A stretch of 64,000 nt of DNA from DASRJW01 sp964567755 (GCA_964567755.1 CAZMNW010000025.1:189855-253854); one strand, 5' to 3'. Counted from the first letter of the stretch, positions 8,892-18,117 are shown. Numbers and translations are program-made. The notes: a model not told the origin generated them from the sequence alone.

Positions 8892-9503
8892 ATGCAGCGT
8901 TCGCTACGAATCATCGCAGCTTGTCTCGCCTGCACCTGCCTACTCACGTCTTCCGTTCTCGCCCAGTGCCTGACCGGGGGCATCACGTCCGTTCTTCAGA
9001 CCACCGGCCCCTTCGTGGGTTTGTGGAAGTACACCCTCACCGTCACCTGGGACCTGCCCCAAGGTTTGAGCAACATCGCCATGCAGTGCGACTGGCAATG
9101 CGCGGCGATCTGCCAGGCCGGCTGGACGTTCGACAGCCCGGCGGGAACGGGCGACGGCATCGCATCCGATGAAGGCACGCCCGGCGAGTGCACCGTGCCA
9201 TTCGCCGGAATGTTCGACTGCATGGGCACGCCGTCGCAAGGTCTCATCGGCCCCACGGTCAAGTGGGATGCGCTCGACAACATCGATCCGATGAATCCCT
9301 GCGAAGCGGGTCCGACGGGAACCGCGACCGTCAGCTTCTACGTCGACCTGCCTCCGCACGACAGTGACGTGCCGGTCATCGTCATCAAGAACGGCCAGCA
9401 GGTGTGTACAGGAACCATCCAGGGCAAATGCCCGTCCTGCCCGGTCAGCGTCGAGTCAAGCGACTGGAGCGACGTCAAAGATCTCTACGTGCCGCGCAAC
9501 TGA
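8892..9503 (+). CDS. Small Cys-rich secreted protein, unknown function
   Basis: 203 residues from ATG 8892, seven bases after AGGAGGTG. The signal peptide is clear: 'RSLRIIAACLACTCLLTSSVLAQ', with cleavage expected after 'VLA' near residue 24. The mature part holds about ten cysteines in clusters ('QCDWQC', 'AICQAGW', 'GKCPSC'), an even number suggesting periplasmic or extracellular disulfides. It is strand-rich with many G, P and T, like small Ig-type or carbohydrate-binding modules, but I recognise no family. It is monocistronic, with its own promoter and a strong terminator. Its composition (T- and C-rich) differs from its neighbours. Confidence 0.72.
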   Translation: MQRSLRIIAACLACTCLLTSSVLAQCLTGGITSVLQTTGPFVGLWKYTLTVTWDLPQGLSNIAMQCDWQCAAICQAGWTFDSPAGTGDGIASDEGTPGECTVPFAGMFDCMGTPSQGLIGPTVKWDALDNIDPMNPCEAGPTGTATVSFYVDLPPHDSDVPVIVIKNGQQVCTGTIQGKCPSCPVSVESSDWSDVKDLYVPRN

Positions 9504-9528
9504 GGCAACGTTTGCATCCGAATCCCGA

Positions 9529-9561
9529 GAACGGCCGCCGACCTGGCGGCCGTTCTGTTTT
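9529..9561 (+). terminator. Rho-independent terminator
   Basis: Perfect 11-bp stem GAACGGCCGCC / GGCGGCCGTTC around a 5-nt loop (GACCT), followed by TGTTTT. It ends the secreted-protein gene (stop at 9503). The minus-strand side has no T-tract, so it should act on the plus strand only. Confidence 0.88.
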
Positions 9562-9610
9562 GCGAGCGAAGGGTGGCGAAGGGTACAGCGAGAAGTTGGA
9601 CTTGAACGCA

Positions 9611-11095
9611 TCACACGCGCTGTTGGCGACCGAAACACGCTTCGGCGACCACGTCGAGCATGAGGTCGCTCTTGTCGGCGGTCTGCAGCCGGGTCGGGAA
9701 GTGATCTCGCAGCGGAGCATCGACCTCTGGCGTCAACAGGTTGACGAGACCCGCTCCGTGCGTTGGCGCTGCGATTTGTCGCAACGACGCGACAGCTTCC
9801 GCCTCGAGCGGCCGGCGTTCCGCCAGCACCACCAAGGTCGGTGAATCGGCCTTCCATCCCGAGCGCGCAATCTCTCCGGGCAGCGAACATTGGCTGTCGA
9901 TGCCGCGCGCGGCCAAATGACCTGACAATTGCCGCAGGACCTCGTCGTTCCAGCCCACGAGCCAGAGTCGTTCACGCGACGCGCGTTCCTCGAGCATCTG
10001 CCAACCCGGTGCGTTCTCGAGGCGCAGCGCTCGGCTGCAGAGCTCGCGGTAGGCGCGAGCGTCAGCCGCCGCTTCCGAGGCTCGCGTCTTGCTCGCCGTG
10101 GAACTCGGTTTCCGCGTGGTGGCGAGTTTCTCGACACGCGCCGCCGCCGCCGAGAGTCGCGCCATCGGCAGCCGGCCCGAATCGAGAGCGGCCCGGATGC
10201 CGGCGCGCGCTTCCTCGACACCCTCCAGCTCGAAGCAGTAGAGCAGCAGATCACAGCCGGCGAGCAAGGCGCGCACGGCAGCTTCGCCACGACCGAAAAC
10301 GCCGGCAACACCTTCCATCTCCATGGCGTCGGTGATCGCGACGCCGCGGAATCCAAGCTCGCCGCGCAACAGATCCGTGGTCACGCATGCCGACAGAGTC
10401 GCCGGCAAATCGCCATCACCGAGCTGTGGACATGCGAGGTGCGCCACCATGACCGCCGGCGCAGCGTCCAGGAGTCCTCGGAAAGGCACGAGCTCGACGC
10501 GGTCGAGCCGGTCGCGTCCGTGCGCGAGCACGGGCAGCGCGAGATGCGAGTCCACATCCGTGTCGCCGTGGCCGGGAAAGTGTTTGAGGCAAGAGAGCAC
10601 GCCGGCGTCCTCGAGCCCGGCCTGCGCCGCGCCGGCGTAGTCGCGGACGAGATCGGGCGTGTTGCCGAAGGATCGCACACCGATGACCGGATTGCGCGGG
10701 TTGTCGTTGACGTCGCAGACGGGGGCGAAATCCCAGTCGATGCCGAGATCTTGGAGCCTGGCGCCATAGCGGGCGTAGACGCCGCGGACTTCCGCTGGCG
10801 ATGCGGCCCAGGCGAGCGCTCGCGCGCTCGGCGGCACCGGAAAGAGATGCGGGGTCTGGGTGACGAACCCGCCTTCCTCGTCGGCCGCAATCAGGAGTGG
10901 TCTGCCTGCAGACGCGCCCCATGCATGCAGGCGCGCGACCGCAGCACGCGCCGCCCCCAGATCATCGGGCAGGTGTCGGCGGAACAGGATGATGCCGGCA
11001 GGCTGAAAATCATCGAACCAGTCGCGCGAACGCTCAAGCCAATCATCGGGAGGCGCGACCATGAGGATCCGGCCGATGTGCGCATCGACTTCCAC
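9611..11095 (-). CDS. Glycoside hydrolase family 3, beta-N-acetylhexosaminidase-like
   Basis: 494 residues from a GTG start. The first 330 residues form the GH3 TIM barrel: 'KHFPGHGDTDVDSH' (171-184) is the NagZ-type loop with the His/Asp acid-base dyad, and D256 in 'AITDAMEM' is the nucleophile. NagZ enzymes remove GlcNAc from muropeptides during wall recycling. This protein is longer than the usual 340-residue NagZ. It has a C-terminal extension of about 160 residues resembling the second alpha/beta domain of Bacillus-type NagZ, but with no obvious signal peptide, so a cytoplasmic place is likely. It is the last gene of a speA-DUF1028-GH3 run, 22 bp after the preceding stop. Confidence 0.87.
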   Translation of the reverse strand: MEVDAHIGRILMVAPPDDWLERSRDWFDDFQPAGIILFRRHLPDDLGAARAAVARLHAWGASAGRPLLIAADEEGGFVTQTPHLFPVPPSARALAWAASPAEVRGVYARYGARLQDLGIDWDFAPVCDVNDNPRNPVIGVRSFGNTPDLVRDYAGAAQAGLEDAGVLSCLKHFPGHGDTDVDSHLALPVLAHGRDRLDRVELVPFRGLLDAAPAVMVAHLACPQLGDGDLPATLSACVTTDLLRGELGFRGVAITDAMEMEGVAGVFGRGEAAVRALLAGCDLLLYCFELEGVEEARAGIRAALDSGRLPMARLSAAAARVEKLATTRKPSSTASKTRASEAAADARAYRELCSRALRLENAPGWQMLEERASRERLWLVGWNDEVLRQLSGHLAARGIDSQCSLPGEIARSGWKADSPTLVVLAERRPLEAEAVASLRQIAAPTHGAGLVNLLTPEVDAPLRDHFPTRLQTADKSDLMLDVVAEACFGRQQRV

Positions 11096-11117
11096 TCCGC
11101 CCAGCCCCCATTTGGAT

Positions 11118-12107
11118 TCAAGGCTCGATTTTGCTCAGTTTCCGCAGGGCATCCTTGGGCAGGAGGCCGGAAGCCGGCAGGCGCTCCAGCACCGTGCGCC
11201 AATTCGGGTCCTGAGCATAGACACGCGCCATGAGCGGCTTGGCTTCGTCAACGTGCCCCGCCCCCGCGAGCGCCACCGCGTGCCAGAAGAGCATCTCCGC
11301 ATTTCCCGGCGCCAATTTCTCCGCTTCGCCATACTCGCGGCGCGCACGCTCGAAATCGTCTTCCTCCATCGCCAAATCGCCGGCGTTCATGTGCGCGTAG
11401 GCGCGATGCAACTGCAGCAAGCGCGCGAGCTCCTGCACCGGCTCGGCATGATCGTCGACGCGAAGATCCACCAAGCGATCTTCCCACGGTCGTCCCGTCG
11501 AGTGCGCGCGGACAACCAAGAGTGCAGCCGATTGCTTGCCGCGAATGTCTCCGCCTTCGGCCTGCGCTGCCTCGAGCGCCGCCAACATTCGTTGTGCCAG
11601 ATCGCCTGACGCCGTCTGATATGCCTTGGCCATGGCGCCCCAGACCGTGTCGCGCAGCATCAGGTTGGCTTGGACGGAGAAGCCTACACGCGAAGCGTGC
11701 CCGGCGGCGGCGATGCAGCGCTTGCCGGTGTGGACGGCCACACGACCCTGCGCGTCGACGATGGCCACTTGTCGCAGCTCGCGATCCGCATCCGTGGCCA
11801 GCAAACCGCTCAATGTTTCCTCGGCCGACTTCCCGGCCCGCAACAGTTCGAGCGCCAGCGGTCCGTAGCTCACGTCGACGAGCGATTGTGTCGCCACGGC
11901 CCCGACGCCGGCTTCGGCCCACGGCACGTTCTGGCCGACGGCGAACCAATGCGACTGTACTGCCACACCGATCTCGCCGCTCACCGAATCGCGGGCGACA
12001 ATGGAATACGTGTGCACCGGTCGATCGATCGCGTGTGATCGCGGCGCCACGGCTGCGAGGAGCGCGCCAAGAATGGCCGAGCAGGCGGCGACGTGGTCCG
12101 CCGCCAT
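11118..12107 (-). CDS. Exported DUF1028 (Ntn-hydrolase-like) protein with C-terminal TPR-like region
   Basis: 329 residues from ATG 12107, one base after the speA stop. A signal peptide covers about residues 1-26 ('ACSAILGALLAAVAP ... SHA'). The DUF1028 domain follows immediately: 'HTYSIVARD', then 'GEIGVAVQSHWFAVG', 'GAVATQSLVDVSYGP' and 'GHASRVGFSVQANLM'. DUF1028 proteins adopt an Ntn-hydrolase fold, but their reaction is not established. The last 90 residues are helical with a tetratricopeptide-like rhythm ('FERARREYGEAEKLAPGNAEM', 'HVDEAKPLMARVYAQDP'), a partner domain sometimes seen in this family. The open frame extends upstream into speA, but that part lacks coding character. Confidence 0.82.
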   Translation of the reverse strand: MAADHVAACSAILGALLAAVAPRSHAIDRPVHTYSIVARDSVSGEIGVAVQSHWFAVGQNVPWAEAGVGAVATQSLVDVSYGPLALELLRAGKSAEETLSGLLATDADRELRQVAIVDAQGRVAVHTGKRCIAAAGHASRVGFSVQANLMLRDTVWGAMAKAYQTASGDLAQRMLAALEAAQAEGGDIRGKQSAALLVVRAHSTGRPWEDRLVDLRVDDHAEPVQELARLLQLHRAYAHMNAGDLAMEEDDFERARREYGEAEKLAPGNAEMLFWHAVALAGAGHVDEAKPLMARVYAQDPNWRTVLERLPASGLLPKDALRKLSKIEP

Positions 12108-12108
12108 G

Positions 12109-14151
12109 TCAGGATCCGCTCTGTCCGACGACCTTGGCGGCTGGCGTCTCGCCGTTCTCGGCCCCCGCGCCTTGCCGCACCGCCGGACGCACCATGGCGA
12201 GCCCATTGGCAAACTCGCCGTCCTGCATCTCGCGCAGGTAGGTGTAGCCGCGCAGCCCTTGGTCGTAGCGGCTGATGAGGAGTGCCGCATCCTCGAGCGT
12301 GAGACGCCCCTCGCGCACCGCGTGCTCGGTGGCCTGGCGCATTTTCTCCACCAGGTCGTGCTTGCGGAACTCGACGTACCCGAGCACGTCGGTCACGGTG
12401 TCGCCCTCGACCACGTGATCGACCCGGTACCCGGTCTCGTCGAGCGACACGTGCACGGTGTTGGTGTCGCCGAAGAGGTTGTGCAGATCGCCCAAGATCT
12501 CCTGGTAGGCGCCAATGAGGAACGTCGCCAGGTAGTAGCGCTCGCCGTTCGCGGGGTGCAGCTCGAGGCAGTTCTTGACGTCACGCAGGTCGATGAACTG
12601 ATCCATCTTGCCATCGGAGTCGCAGGTGAGATCGGCGATGACGCCGCGCCGCGTCGGGCGCTCGTGCAAACGATGAATCGGAATGGTCGGGAACAGCTGC
12701 TTGACCGCCCAATGGTCCGGCGCCGATTGAAAGATCGAGAAATTGCCGTAATAGGTGTCGGCAAGCCCCTTCTCGAGTCCTTCGAGATCGTCGGGCACGT
12801 AATCCAAGTCGCGGATGATCTTGAGGATCGCCTCGCACGTGCCCCAGAAGAGCTGCTCCACCCGCGCGCGCTCCTGCAGATCCAGCAACCCCATGTTGAA
12901 CAGGCCGGTGGCTTCTTCCTTGAGCTGCAAGGCGTCGTGGTACGTCTCCTGGAAGTTCTTGCGCGACACCGACCGCCACGTCTCCGCCAGGCTCTGGATG
13001 ACGCTGTGCTCTTGGCGCGATTCGGTCTCGCGCGGCGCCACCTGTCCCGGCAACAGACAATCGACGTCGAGGATATCGAAGACGAGCACCGAATGGTGCG
13101 CCACCAGCGCGCGACCCGATTCGCTGACGATGTCCGGGTGCGCCACTTGGTACTCGTCGCACGCTTGCTGGATGGCGGCGACGACATCGTTGGCGTACTC
13201 CTGCATCGTGTAGTTGACCGATGACGACCAATTGGTGGAGGAACCGTCGTAGTCGACGCCAAGTCCGCCCCCGACGTCGATGAAGCGCATACCGGCTCCG
13301 GCTCGGGCGAGCTCGACGAAGACGCGCGAGGCCTCGCGCATGGCGTCCTTGATCGCGCGCACCGCCGAAATCTGCGAGCCAATGTGAAAATGCAAGAGCT
13401 CGAGACAATCGAGCATGCCTTGCTCGCGCAGGCGATCCACCAGCATGACCATTTCCGTCGCCGTGAGGCCGAACTTGGAGCGGTCGCCGGTGGACTCCAT
13501 CCACTTGCCGGCGCCGCGCGTGGTGAGCTTGGCGCGCACACCGATCTTCGGGCGGACGCCGAGCCGGGCCGCGACGGCGAGCAGCCGGTCGAGCTCGCGA
13601 TAGCGATCGATGACGATGATCGGGTGCCGGCCGAGCTTCTGCGCCAGCAACGCCGTCTCCATGTACTCGACGTCCTTGTAGCCATTCAAGACCAGGAGCG
13701 CTTCCGGACTGTCCAGCAGCGGCAAGGCCGCCAGCAGTTCCGGTTTCGACCCGACCTCGAGGCCGAAGTTGTACGGCTTACCGAAGCGCACCAGCTCTTC
13801 GACCACTTGGCGCTGCTGATTCACCTTGATCGGGTACACGCCGCGATAGCGGCCTTGGTAGCCATAGTCACGGATGGCGCTGTCGAAGCAACCCACGAGT
13901 GTGCGCACGCGGCTGCGCAGGATGTCGGAGAAGCGGATCAAGAGCGGCATGCCGAGTCCGCGCCGCTGCAGGTCGCCGACGAGATCGTAGAGGTCGATCT
14001 TCGCCCCACCCGGGCCGTCGGGGGTCACCTCGATGTGACCGGTCTCGCCGATCCGGAAGTAACCGGCCCCCCAACCCTCGATGTTGTAGAGCTCGGCTGA
14101 ATCGCCGAGTGTCCAAGGGCGGATGTCGCCACGCGTGCTCGTTTCCTTCAA
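12109..14151 (-). CDS. speA: Biosynthetic arginine decarboxylase
   Basis: 680 residues. Converts arginine to agmatine, the first step of the agmatine route to putrescine and spermidine. It is a PLP enzyme of the alanine-racemase fold: K109 in 'YPIKVNQQ' is the Schiff-base lysine, 'HFHIGSQI' and 'DVGGGLGVDYDG' are phosphate-binding and substrate motifs, and the long C-terminal half is typical of SpeA rather than LysA. The start is TTG at 14149-14151 behind GGAGG with a seven-base spacer. No agmatinase or agmatine deiminase is in the window, so the next step must be encoded elsewhere. It heads the three-gene run that includes DUF1028 and GH3. Confidence 0.94.
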   Translation of the reverse strand: MKETSTRGDIRPWTLGDSAELYNIEGWGAGYFRIGETGHIEVTPDGPGGAKIDLYDLVGDLQRRGLGMPLLIRFSDILRSRVRTLVGCFDSAIRDYGYQGRYRGVYPIKVNQQRQVVEELVRFGKPYNFGLEVGSKPELLAALPLLDSPEALLVLNGYKDVEYMETALLAQKLGRHPIIVIDRYRELDRLLAVAARLGVRPKIGVRAKLTTRGAGKWMESTGDRSKFGLTATEMVMLVDRLREQGMLDCLELLHFHIGSQISAVRAIKDAMREASRVFVELARAGAGMRFIDVGGGLGVDYDGSSTNWSSSVNYTMQEYANDVVAAIQQACDEYQVAHPDIVSESGRALVAHHSVLVFDILDVDCLLPGQVAPRETESRQEHSVIQSLAETWRSVSRKNFQETYHDALQLKEEATGLFNMGLLDLQERARVEQLFWGTCEAILKIIRDLDYVPDDLEGLEKGLADTYYGNFSIFQSAPDHWAVKQLFPTIPIHRLHERPTRRGVIADLTCDSDGKMDQFIDLRDVKNCLELHPANGERYYLATFLIGAYQEILGDLHNLFGDTNTVHVSLDETGYRVDHVVEGDTVTDVLGYVEFRKHDLVEKMRQATEHAVREGRLTLEDAALLISRYDQGLRGYTYLREMQDGEFANGLAMVRPAVRQGAGAENGETPAAKVVGQSGS

Positions 14152-14256
14152 TCGACTGCCTCCGACAAACCGTTAGCCTCGAATTGGTGTGAACGACCGC
14201 GGCGAGCTTAGCAGATTCGGCCCGCTTTCGCGCCTTCTGTTTCGACGCGCAGCGTC

Positions 14257-15699
14257 TCAAGGCACGAGATCGACGCGCCCCCAGAGCAGCGGGTTCTCGA
14301 GCGGCTGCGTCGAGCTGCCGCCAGCCCATGCCCACTCGCGCATGTCCCGAGCGTGCGCACCGGGCAGATGGACGATCGCGTTCAACGCCAAATTCCCGCC
14401 GGGGGCGACATCGATCGGCAACACGGCTTCGAGCACCAGGGCCGAATCCGTCCAGCGCACCCGGCAACTCGAAAGCGGCGCACCGGGCACCGGCAGGATC
14501 GGACGCAGCTGCAGGCCGTCTTGATTCCATCGCGCTTCCCATACTTTCTGCCCGTCCTGCAGGCGCGGTACGGCCTCGCCTGGCGGGCCGCACATCAAGG
14601 TGAGCATCGTCTTCTTCCCGGCCGGTGCTGTCGCACGCTGAATGGGCCATTCGGCTCGCACGTACAGCTCGTTTTCGCACCAGCCCAGCCGCAGATCCGG
14701 CGAGGATTCACCGCCCCGCACCGGGCTCGCCGGCTCCAGGTGCAGCGGCAACGGCGCCAGTGCTTCCCACTCCGCCGGCGTCGACGGCGGCAGCACCAAT
14801 CGCTGCAGGCGCACCCGCGGCGGCACGGGGAGGTACGAGTCTCCCGCCACTAACTCGGCGAGTGGCAGGCAATAGATCTCTCGCTGTTCGTTGGTGAACA
14901 GGACGTTGTCGCCGTCGAAGGTGATGCCCTCGCACTGGCGCCCTTCGATCAACACCCGATGGCTCGGCGCACGCAAGAAATCCCGGGGCCCTTGCACGAG
15001 GTCGAACAGATGGATGTACTGGTAGGAAAGGATCGCCAGCCGGCTGCCGTCGGCGGACATGTCGGCCGCAGTCACCGGACTGCCGATCTCGGCGTCGCCG
15101 ATCCACACCGCGGCGCCCGCCCGATCACCCGCGGCCGGCAACCGGTAGAGCGCGGTGCGCGTGTCGCTGCGATGCTTGGTCAGCACGTAGAGCTCGCCCG
15201 CATTCCAGAACATGGCTTCGCAGTCGAAGTTGAGCGCATCGGGATCAGGGAAGTCGCGCTGTTGCGGAAAGGTGAAGAAGATGCGGCGCAGCACCGGAAT
15301 CTCGAGGATGGGGTCACCGCTCGCGCGCGGGTCGGGTTCGTCGACGACGTAGACGACGAGATCACGTCTCTCGTTCTTGTTGTTGCCGAAATCGCCGATG
15401 TAGAGATGGCCGCTGTCGTCGGTGGCGAGGTCTTCCCAGTCGACGTTGCGCGCCGCTGGAAGACGGACCTCGCGCAGCAGCCGTCCGCTGCGATCGATGG
15501 CGAACAAACGGGCGAGATCCCCGGAATCGTTGTGCACCCACAACACTCCGGGGTGCCGGCGGCTGCTCACGACGCCGGAGCATTCGTCGATGGCCCGGGA
15601 TTCGATCCGGGCGCAAGGTCGCCAGGAAAGGGGATCACTCGCAGGTTCGTCGGCGAACAAGACGACGAACAGCAGCCCCGCTATGAGTTTCGAGCGCAA
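14257..15699 (-). CDS. Exported beta-propeller-like protein with C-terminal CBM9-like domain
   Basis: 480 residues from TTG 15699, five bases from GAGGAGAG. A short signal peptide ('LIAGLLFVVLFA') is followed by a region of repeated blades: 'GVLWVHNDSGD', 'GHLYIGDFGNN', 'GELYVLTKHRSD', 'SRLAILSYQYIHLFDL' and 'NVLFTNEQREIYCL'. This resembles six-bladed propellers of SdiA/esterase-like periplasmic proteins. The last 150 residues ('ENELYVRAEWPI' through 'GGNLALNAIVHLPG' and 'EWAWAG') look like a CBM9/DOMON-type sandwich with the usual Trp-rich end. Its function is likely extracellular ligand or sugar recognition. The family call is by pattern only; no catalytic residues stand out. Confidence 0.68.
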   Translation of the reverse strand: MRSKLIAGLLFVVLFADEPASDPLSWRPCARIESRAIDECSGVVSSRRHPGVLWVHNDSGDLARLFAIDRSGRLLREVRLPAARNVDWEDLATDDSGHLYIGDFGNNKNERRDLVVYVVDEPDPRASGDPILEIPVLRRIFFTFPQQRDFPDPDALNFDCEAMFWNAGELYVLTKHRSDTRTALYRLPAAGDRAGAAVWIGDAEIGSPVTAADMSADGSRLAILSYQYIHLFDLVQGPRDFLRAPSHRVLIEGRQCEGITFDGDNVLFTNEQREIYCLPLAELVAGDSYLPVPPRVRLQRLVLPPSTPAEWEALAPLPLHLEPASPVRGGESSPDLRLGWCENELYVRAEWPIQRATAPAGKKTMLTLMCGPPGEAVPRLQDGQKVWEARWNQDGLQLRPILPVPGAPLSSCRVRWTDSALVLEAVLPIDVAPGGNLALNAIVHLPGAHARDMREWAWAGGSSTQPLENPLLWGRVDLVP

Positions 15700-15954
15700 A
15701 CACTCTCCTCGTGGCTTGGGGTGGTCCTCCCCACCGTCGTCGGGGAGCCGCGACCCGACTTGACCGGGCCCGATCTCCAGGCCCGTACGTCTCCAGCGCC
15801 CGCCAGGGCTCGTCTAGCCCCGATTCGTGGCCCTCACCGGGGTCAGTCGGGCTCCCCCGTACATTGTTCCGGCCGAGGCCATGCTACCGCAGGAAGCCAA
15901 GGCGGCGTAGATTCCGAGTGTGGGCAATTCGGAGCACTGCCGAGGTGCCAGGCC

Positions 15955-16689
15955 ATGCGGGCGCGGGACAGACAGATCGAGCGCCTCCTCGACCGACAAG
16001 CGCGGCTGTGGGAAACCAAGCCGACTCCGTCCCCAGTCCCGGCCAGCACACCGCGCGCCAATCTGGCATTTTCCCAGCTGCCTGGGACCGGGGCCATGGC
16101 CCTCGCGCACCGCATCTCGGCGCAAATCGACTGGCACGTGTTCGATCGCGAGATCCTGGACGCGCTGCACGCGAGCGACGAGCTCGGCAAGAGCGTTTCC
16201 GAGGCGCTCGACGAGCGCCTTCTGGAATACCGGGAAGAGTGGATCTACCAATTCTTCGTCCCTGACCACGAATCCAACCCGGGTCACGTCCACCGGTTGT
16301 CGCGCTTGCTTTTTTCGCTCGCGATGCGTGGGCGGGGCATCTTCGTCGGTCGCGGCGCCCCGTTCGTGATCCCCGAGCCGCATCGACTCGCCATTTTGCT
16401 GGTGCGCAGCTTCGATTCCAGACTCGCTCTCTGGCGGCAACAGCACCCGACTTCGAGCCAGGCCGAAGCCAGACGCGAGCTCCTGCGTCAGGATCGCGGC
16501 CGCAGCGAGTTCATCCGGCGCGGTTTCCGTCGCCACGTCGACGATCCCGTCGGCTACGACCTCTGCATCAACCTCGACACCAACGGAGTGGACGACGCGG
16601 CGCACATCGTCATCGAAGCACTGCAGCGCCGATTTCCGTCCGAGTTCGTCCCCGGAGCCCCTGGTGCGCTTCAGGCTCACGCCCGCTGA
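15955..16689 (+). CDS. Cytidylate-kinase-like family protein, degenerate nucleotide loop
   Basis: 244 residues from ATG 15955. The layout follows the cytidylate-kinase-like family: an N-terminal glycine loop, then 'WHVFDREILDALHA' (the conserved Y/F-D-R-E-I motif), 'GRGIFVGRGAPFVI', and a helical lid containing paired arginines ('FIRRGFRRHV') before 'DLCINLDTNGVD'. The usual first motif S-R-Q-x-G-S-G-G-R is altered to 'SQLPGTGAM', so the phosphate-loop arginine and one glycine are gone. Known members are otherwise uncharacterised, so any kinase role is uncertain. The frame is open far upstream, but ATG 15955 is the last Met before the family-like part; its ribosome site is weak. It stands between two oppositely directed runs. 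Confidence 0.7.
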   Translation: MRARDRQIERLLDRQARLWETKPTPSPVPASTPRANLAFSQLPGTGAMALAHRISAQIDWHVFDREILDALHASDELGKSVSEALDERLLEYREEWIYQFFVPDHESNPGHVHRLSRLLFSLAMRGRGIFVGRGAPFVIPEPHRLAILLVRSFDSRLALWRQQHPTSSQAEARRELLRQDRGRSEFIRRGFRRHVDDPVGYDLCINLDTNGVDDAAHIVIEALQRRFPSEFVPGAPGALQAHAR

Positions 16690-16791
16690 TCTCCTTCTCC
16701 CTGGACGCGACTGGCCTCCGAACTCCATTCTCTCCGCACCGCTGCGTCGAAGCATGCGAACCCAAGCCCTGGCGTGCACCGAGGAGGCCCC

Positions 16792-18090
16792 GTGGATTGC
16801 GCCGACGAGAACCCCCAGATCCAGTTTCCTTGGACGCGTCGCAGGTTGCTGGCGCTTGGCGCCGCGCTGCCAGCAGGCGCGATGCTGGCGCGATTCGCCA
16901 TGGCGCAAGGATGGAGCGAGGCCCCCATCGCCCCGCCGGAAGCGCGTGGAAATCTGGACCATCGTTTCTGGAGGGATATCCTCGAAGACTTTCCCCTCGA
17001 ACCGAACGAACGCTACTTCGCCCACGCCGACGCCGGCATCCAGACCTTGCAGACGCTGGATCGCATGCACCGTGTGGCGACTGAAATGGCCGCGCACGCG
17101 GCGAGCATGCAGTCGGACCACGTCGAAACGGCGCGCGCGGCCGCGGCGCGCTTCCTCGGCGCCGAAGCGCACGAGATCGCGCTGTTGCACGACGCGACCG
17201 AGGCCATGGCCACGCTCGCAGAGGCATTGCCGTTGGACGTCGGCGCGACGGTTGCGATCTCGACGCACGAACCACCGTCCACGCTCACGCCATGGGTGTC
17301 GTTGGCCCGCGCCGGTCGGATTCGACTGCACCCCTATGCGCCGGACGCGGGGGACTCGGCTTGGCGGCAGGCCCTGCAGAGTGCGAAGGCTCTCGTCGTC
17401 TCCCACGTGTCGCCTGCAACAGGCGAGATTCTGCCGCTGCAGGAGATTTGCACCGCGGCGCGGGCGAGCGAGGCCCTCGTCATTGCCAATGGCTCGCATG
17501 CGGCCGGAATCGTTCCCGTCGACGTGCGGGCGCTCGAGGTCGACGCCTATGTCGCCGCGGGCAGCGGGTTCCTGCTTGGACCGCAGGGCACGGCCATTCT
17601 CTACGCGCGTTCGTCGCTCTTGCCGCGACTCGCGCCACGCTATCGCGCCGTGGATGGCATCCGAGACGCGGGCACGCAAGCCGCACCCGGCATCGAGGCC
17701 GCGCGCGTGCTCGAGACGCAAGCGCTCTCGCCTGGCCTCGCAGCCGGTCTGACCGCATCTCTCGCGTGGCTCGGCGGACTCGGCATCGAAGTCGTGCGCG
17801 AGCACGCGACCATTCTGTCGCGCACTCTCTTCGAGGGAATCGCCAGCATCCCTGGCATCGAGACGCTCGGCACCGCGGCGACCGTGGCCGCGGTTCCCAT
17901 TCTCTGCATCCGGGTCACGAAGCGCCCGTACACACAGGTGGCGGAATGGCTGCAGACCGAGCTCGCCGTGCGTGTGCACCCGGTAGCCACGCCGGGGCTC
18001 AATTGCGTGCGTGCTTCGACGCACGTCGTCAATCGCAAGACCGACATCGACCACCTCGTCGACGGCCTCCGCCGCCTCGCCATCGCCTGA
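16792..18090 (+). CDS. Tat-exported class V aminotransferase homologue, apparently inactive
   Basis: 432 residues from GTG 16792, four bases after GAGGAGG (an in-frame GTG at 16774 is less well served). The Tat signal 'TRRRLLALGAALPAGAML' is followed by a class V PLP fold: 'HDATEAMATL', 'VVSHVSPATGEILPL', 'SHAAGIVPVDVRALEVDAY' and 'FLLGPQGTAILYAR'. Two cofactor residues are replaced. The aspartate normally in V-D-G-A-Q is Asn (codon 17488-17490), and the Schiff-base lysine normally before W-L-x-G-P is Gly (codon 17566-17568, 'GSGFLLGPQG'). The protein therefore probably cannot form an internal aldimine and may be a binding protein or pseudoenzyme. Codon use looks intact and there are no stops, arguing against simple decay. 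Confidence 0.8.
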   Translation: MDCADENPQIQFPWTRRRLLALGAALPAGAMLARFAMAQGWSEAPIAPPEARGNLDHRFWRDILEDFPLEPNERYFAHADAGIQTLQTLDRMHRVATEMAAHAASMQSDHVETARAAAARFLGAEAHEIALLHDATEAMATLAEALPLDVGATVAISTHEPPSTLTPWVSLARAGRIRLHPYAPDAGDSAWRQALQSAKALVVSHVSPATGEILPLQEICTAARASEALVIANGSHAAGIVPVDVRALEVDAYVAAGSGFLLGPQGTAILYARSSLLPRLAPRYRAVDGIRDAGTQAAPGIEAARVLETQALSPGLAAGLTASLAWLGGLGIEVVREHATILSRTLFEGIASIPGIETLGTAATVAAVPILCIRVTKRPYTQVAEWLQTELAVRVHPVATPGLNCVRASTHVVNRKTDIDHLVDGLRRLAIA

Positions 18091-18117
18091 CCATGGATGC
18101 TCTTGATTGTGCGACGT

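Noticed and set aside
14959..15954. In-frame extension upstream of the kinase-like gene
   Set aside because: Antisense to the propeller gene and without homology; ATG 15955 is preferred.
15814..18054. Minus-strand open frame of 746 codons
   Set aside because: Antisense to the kinase-like and aminotransferase-like genes; no motif; GC-driven.
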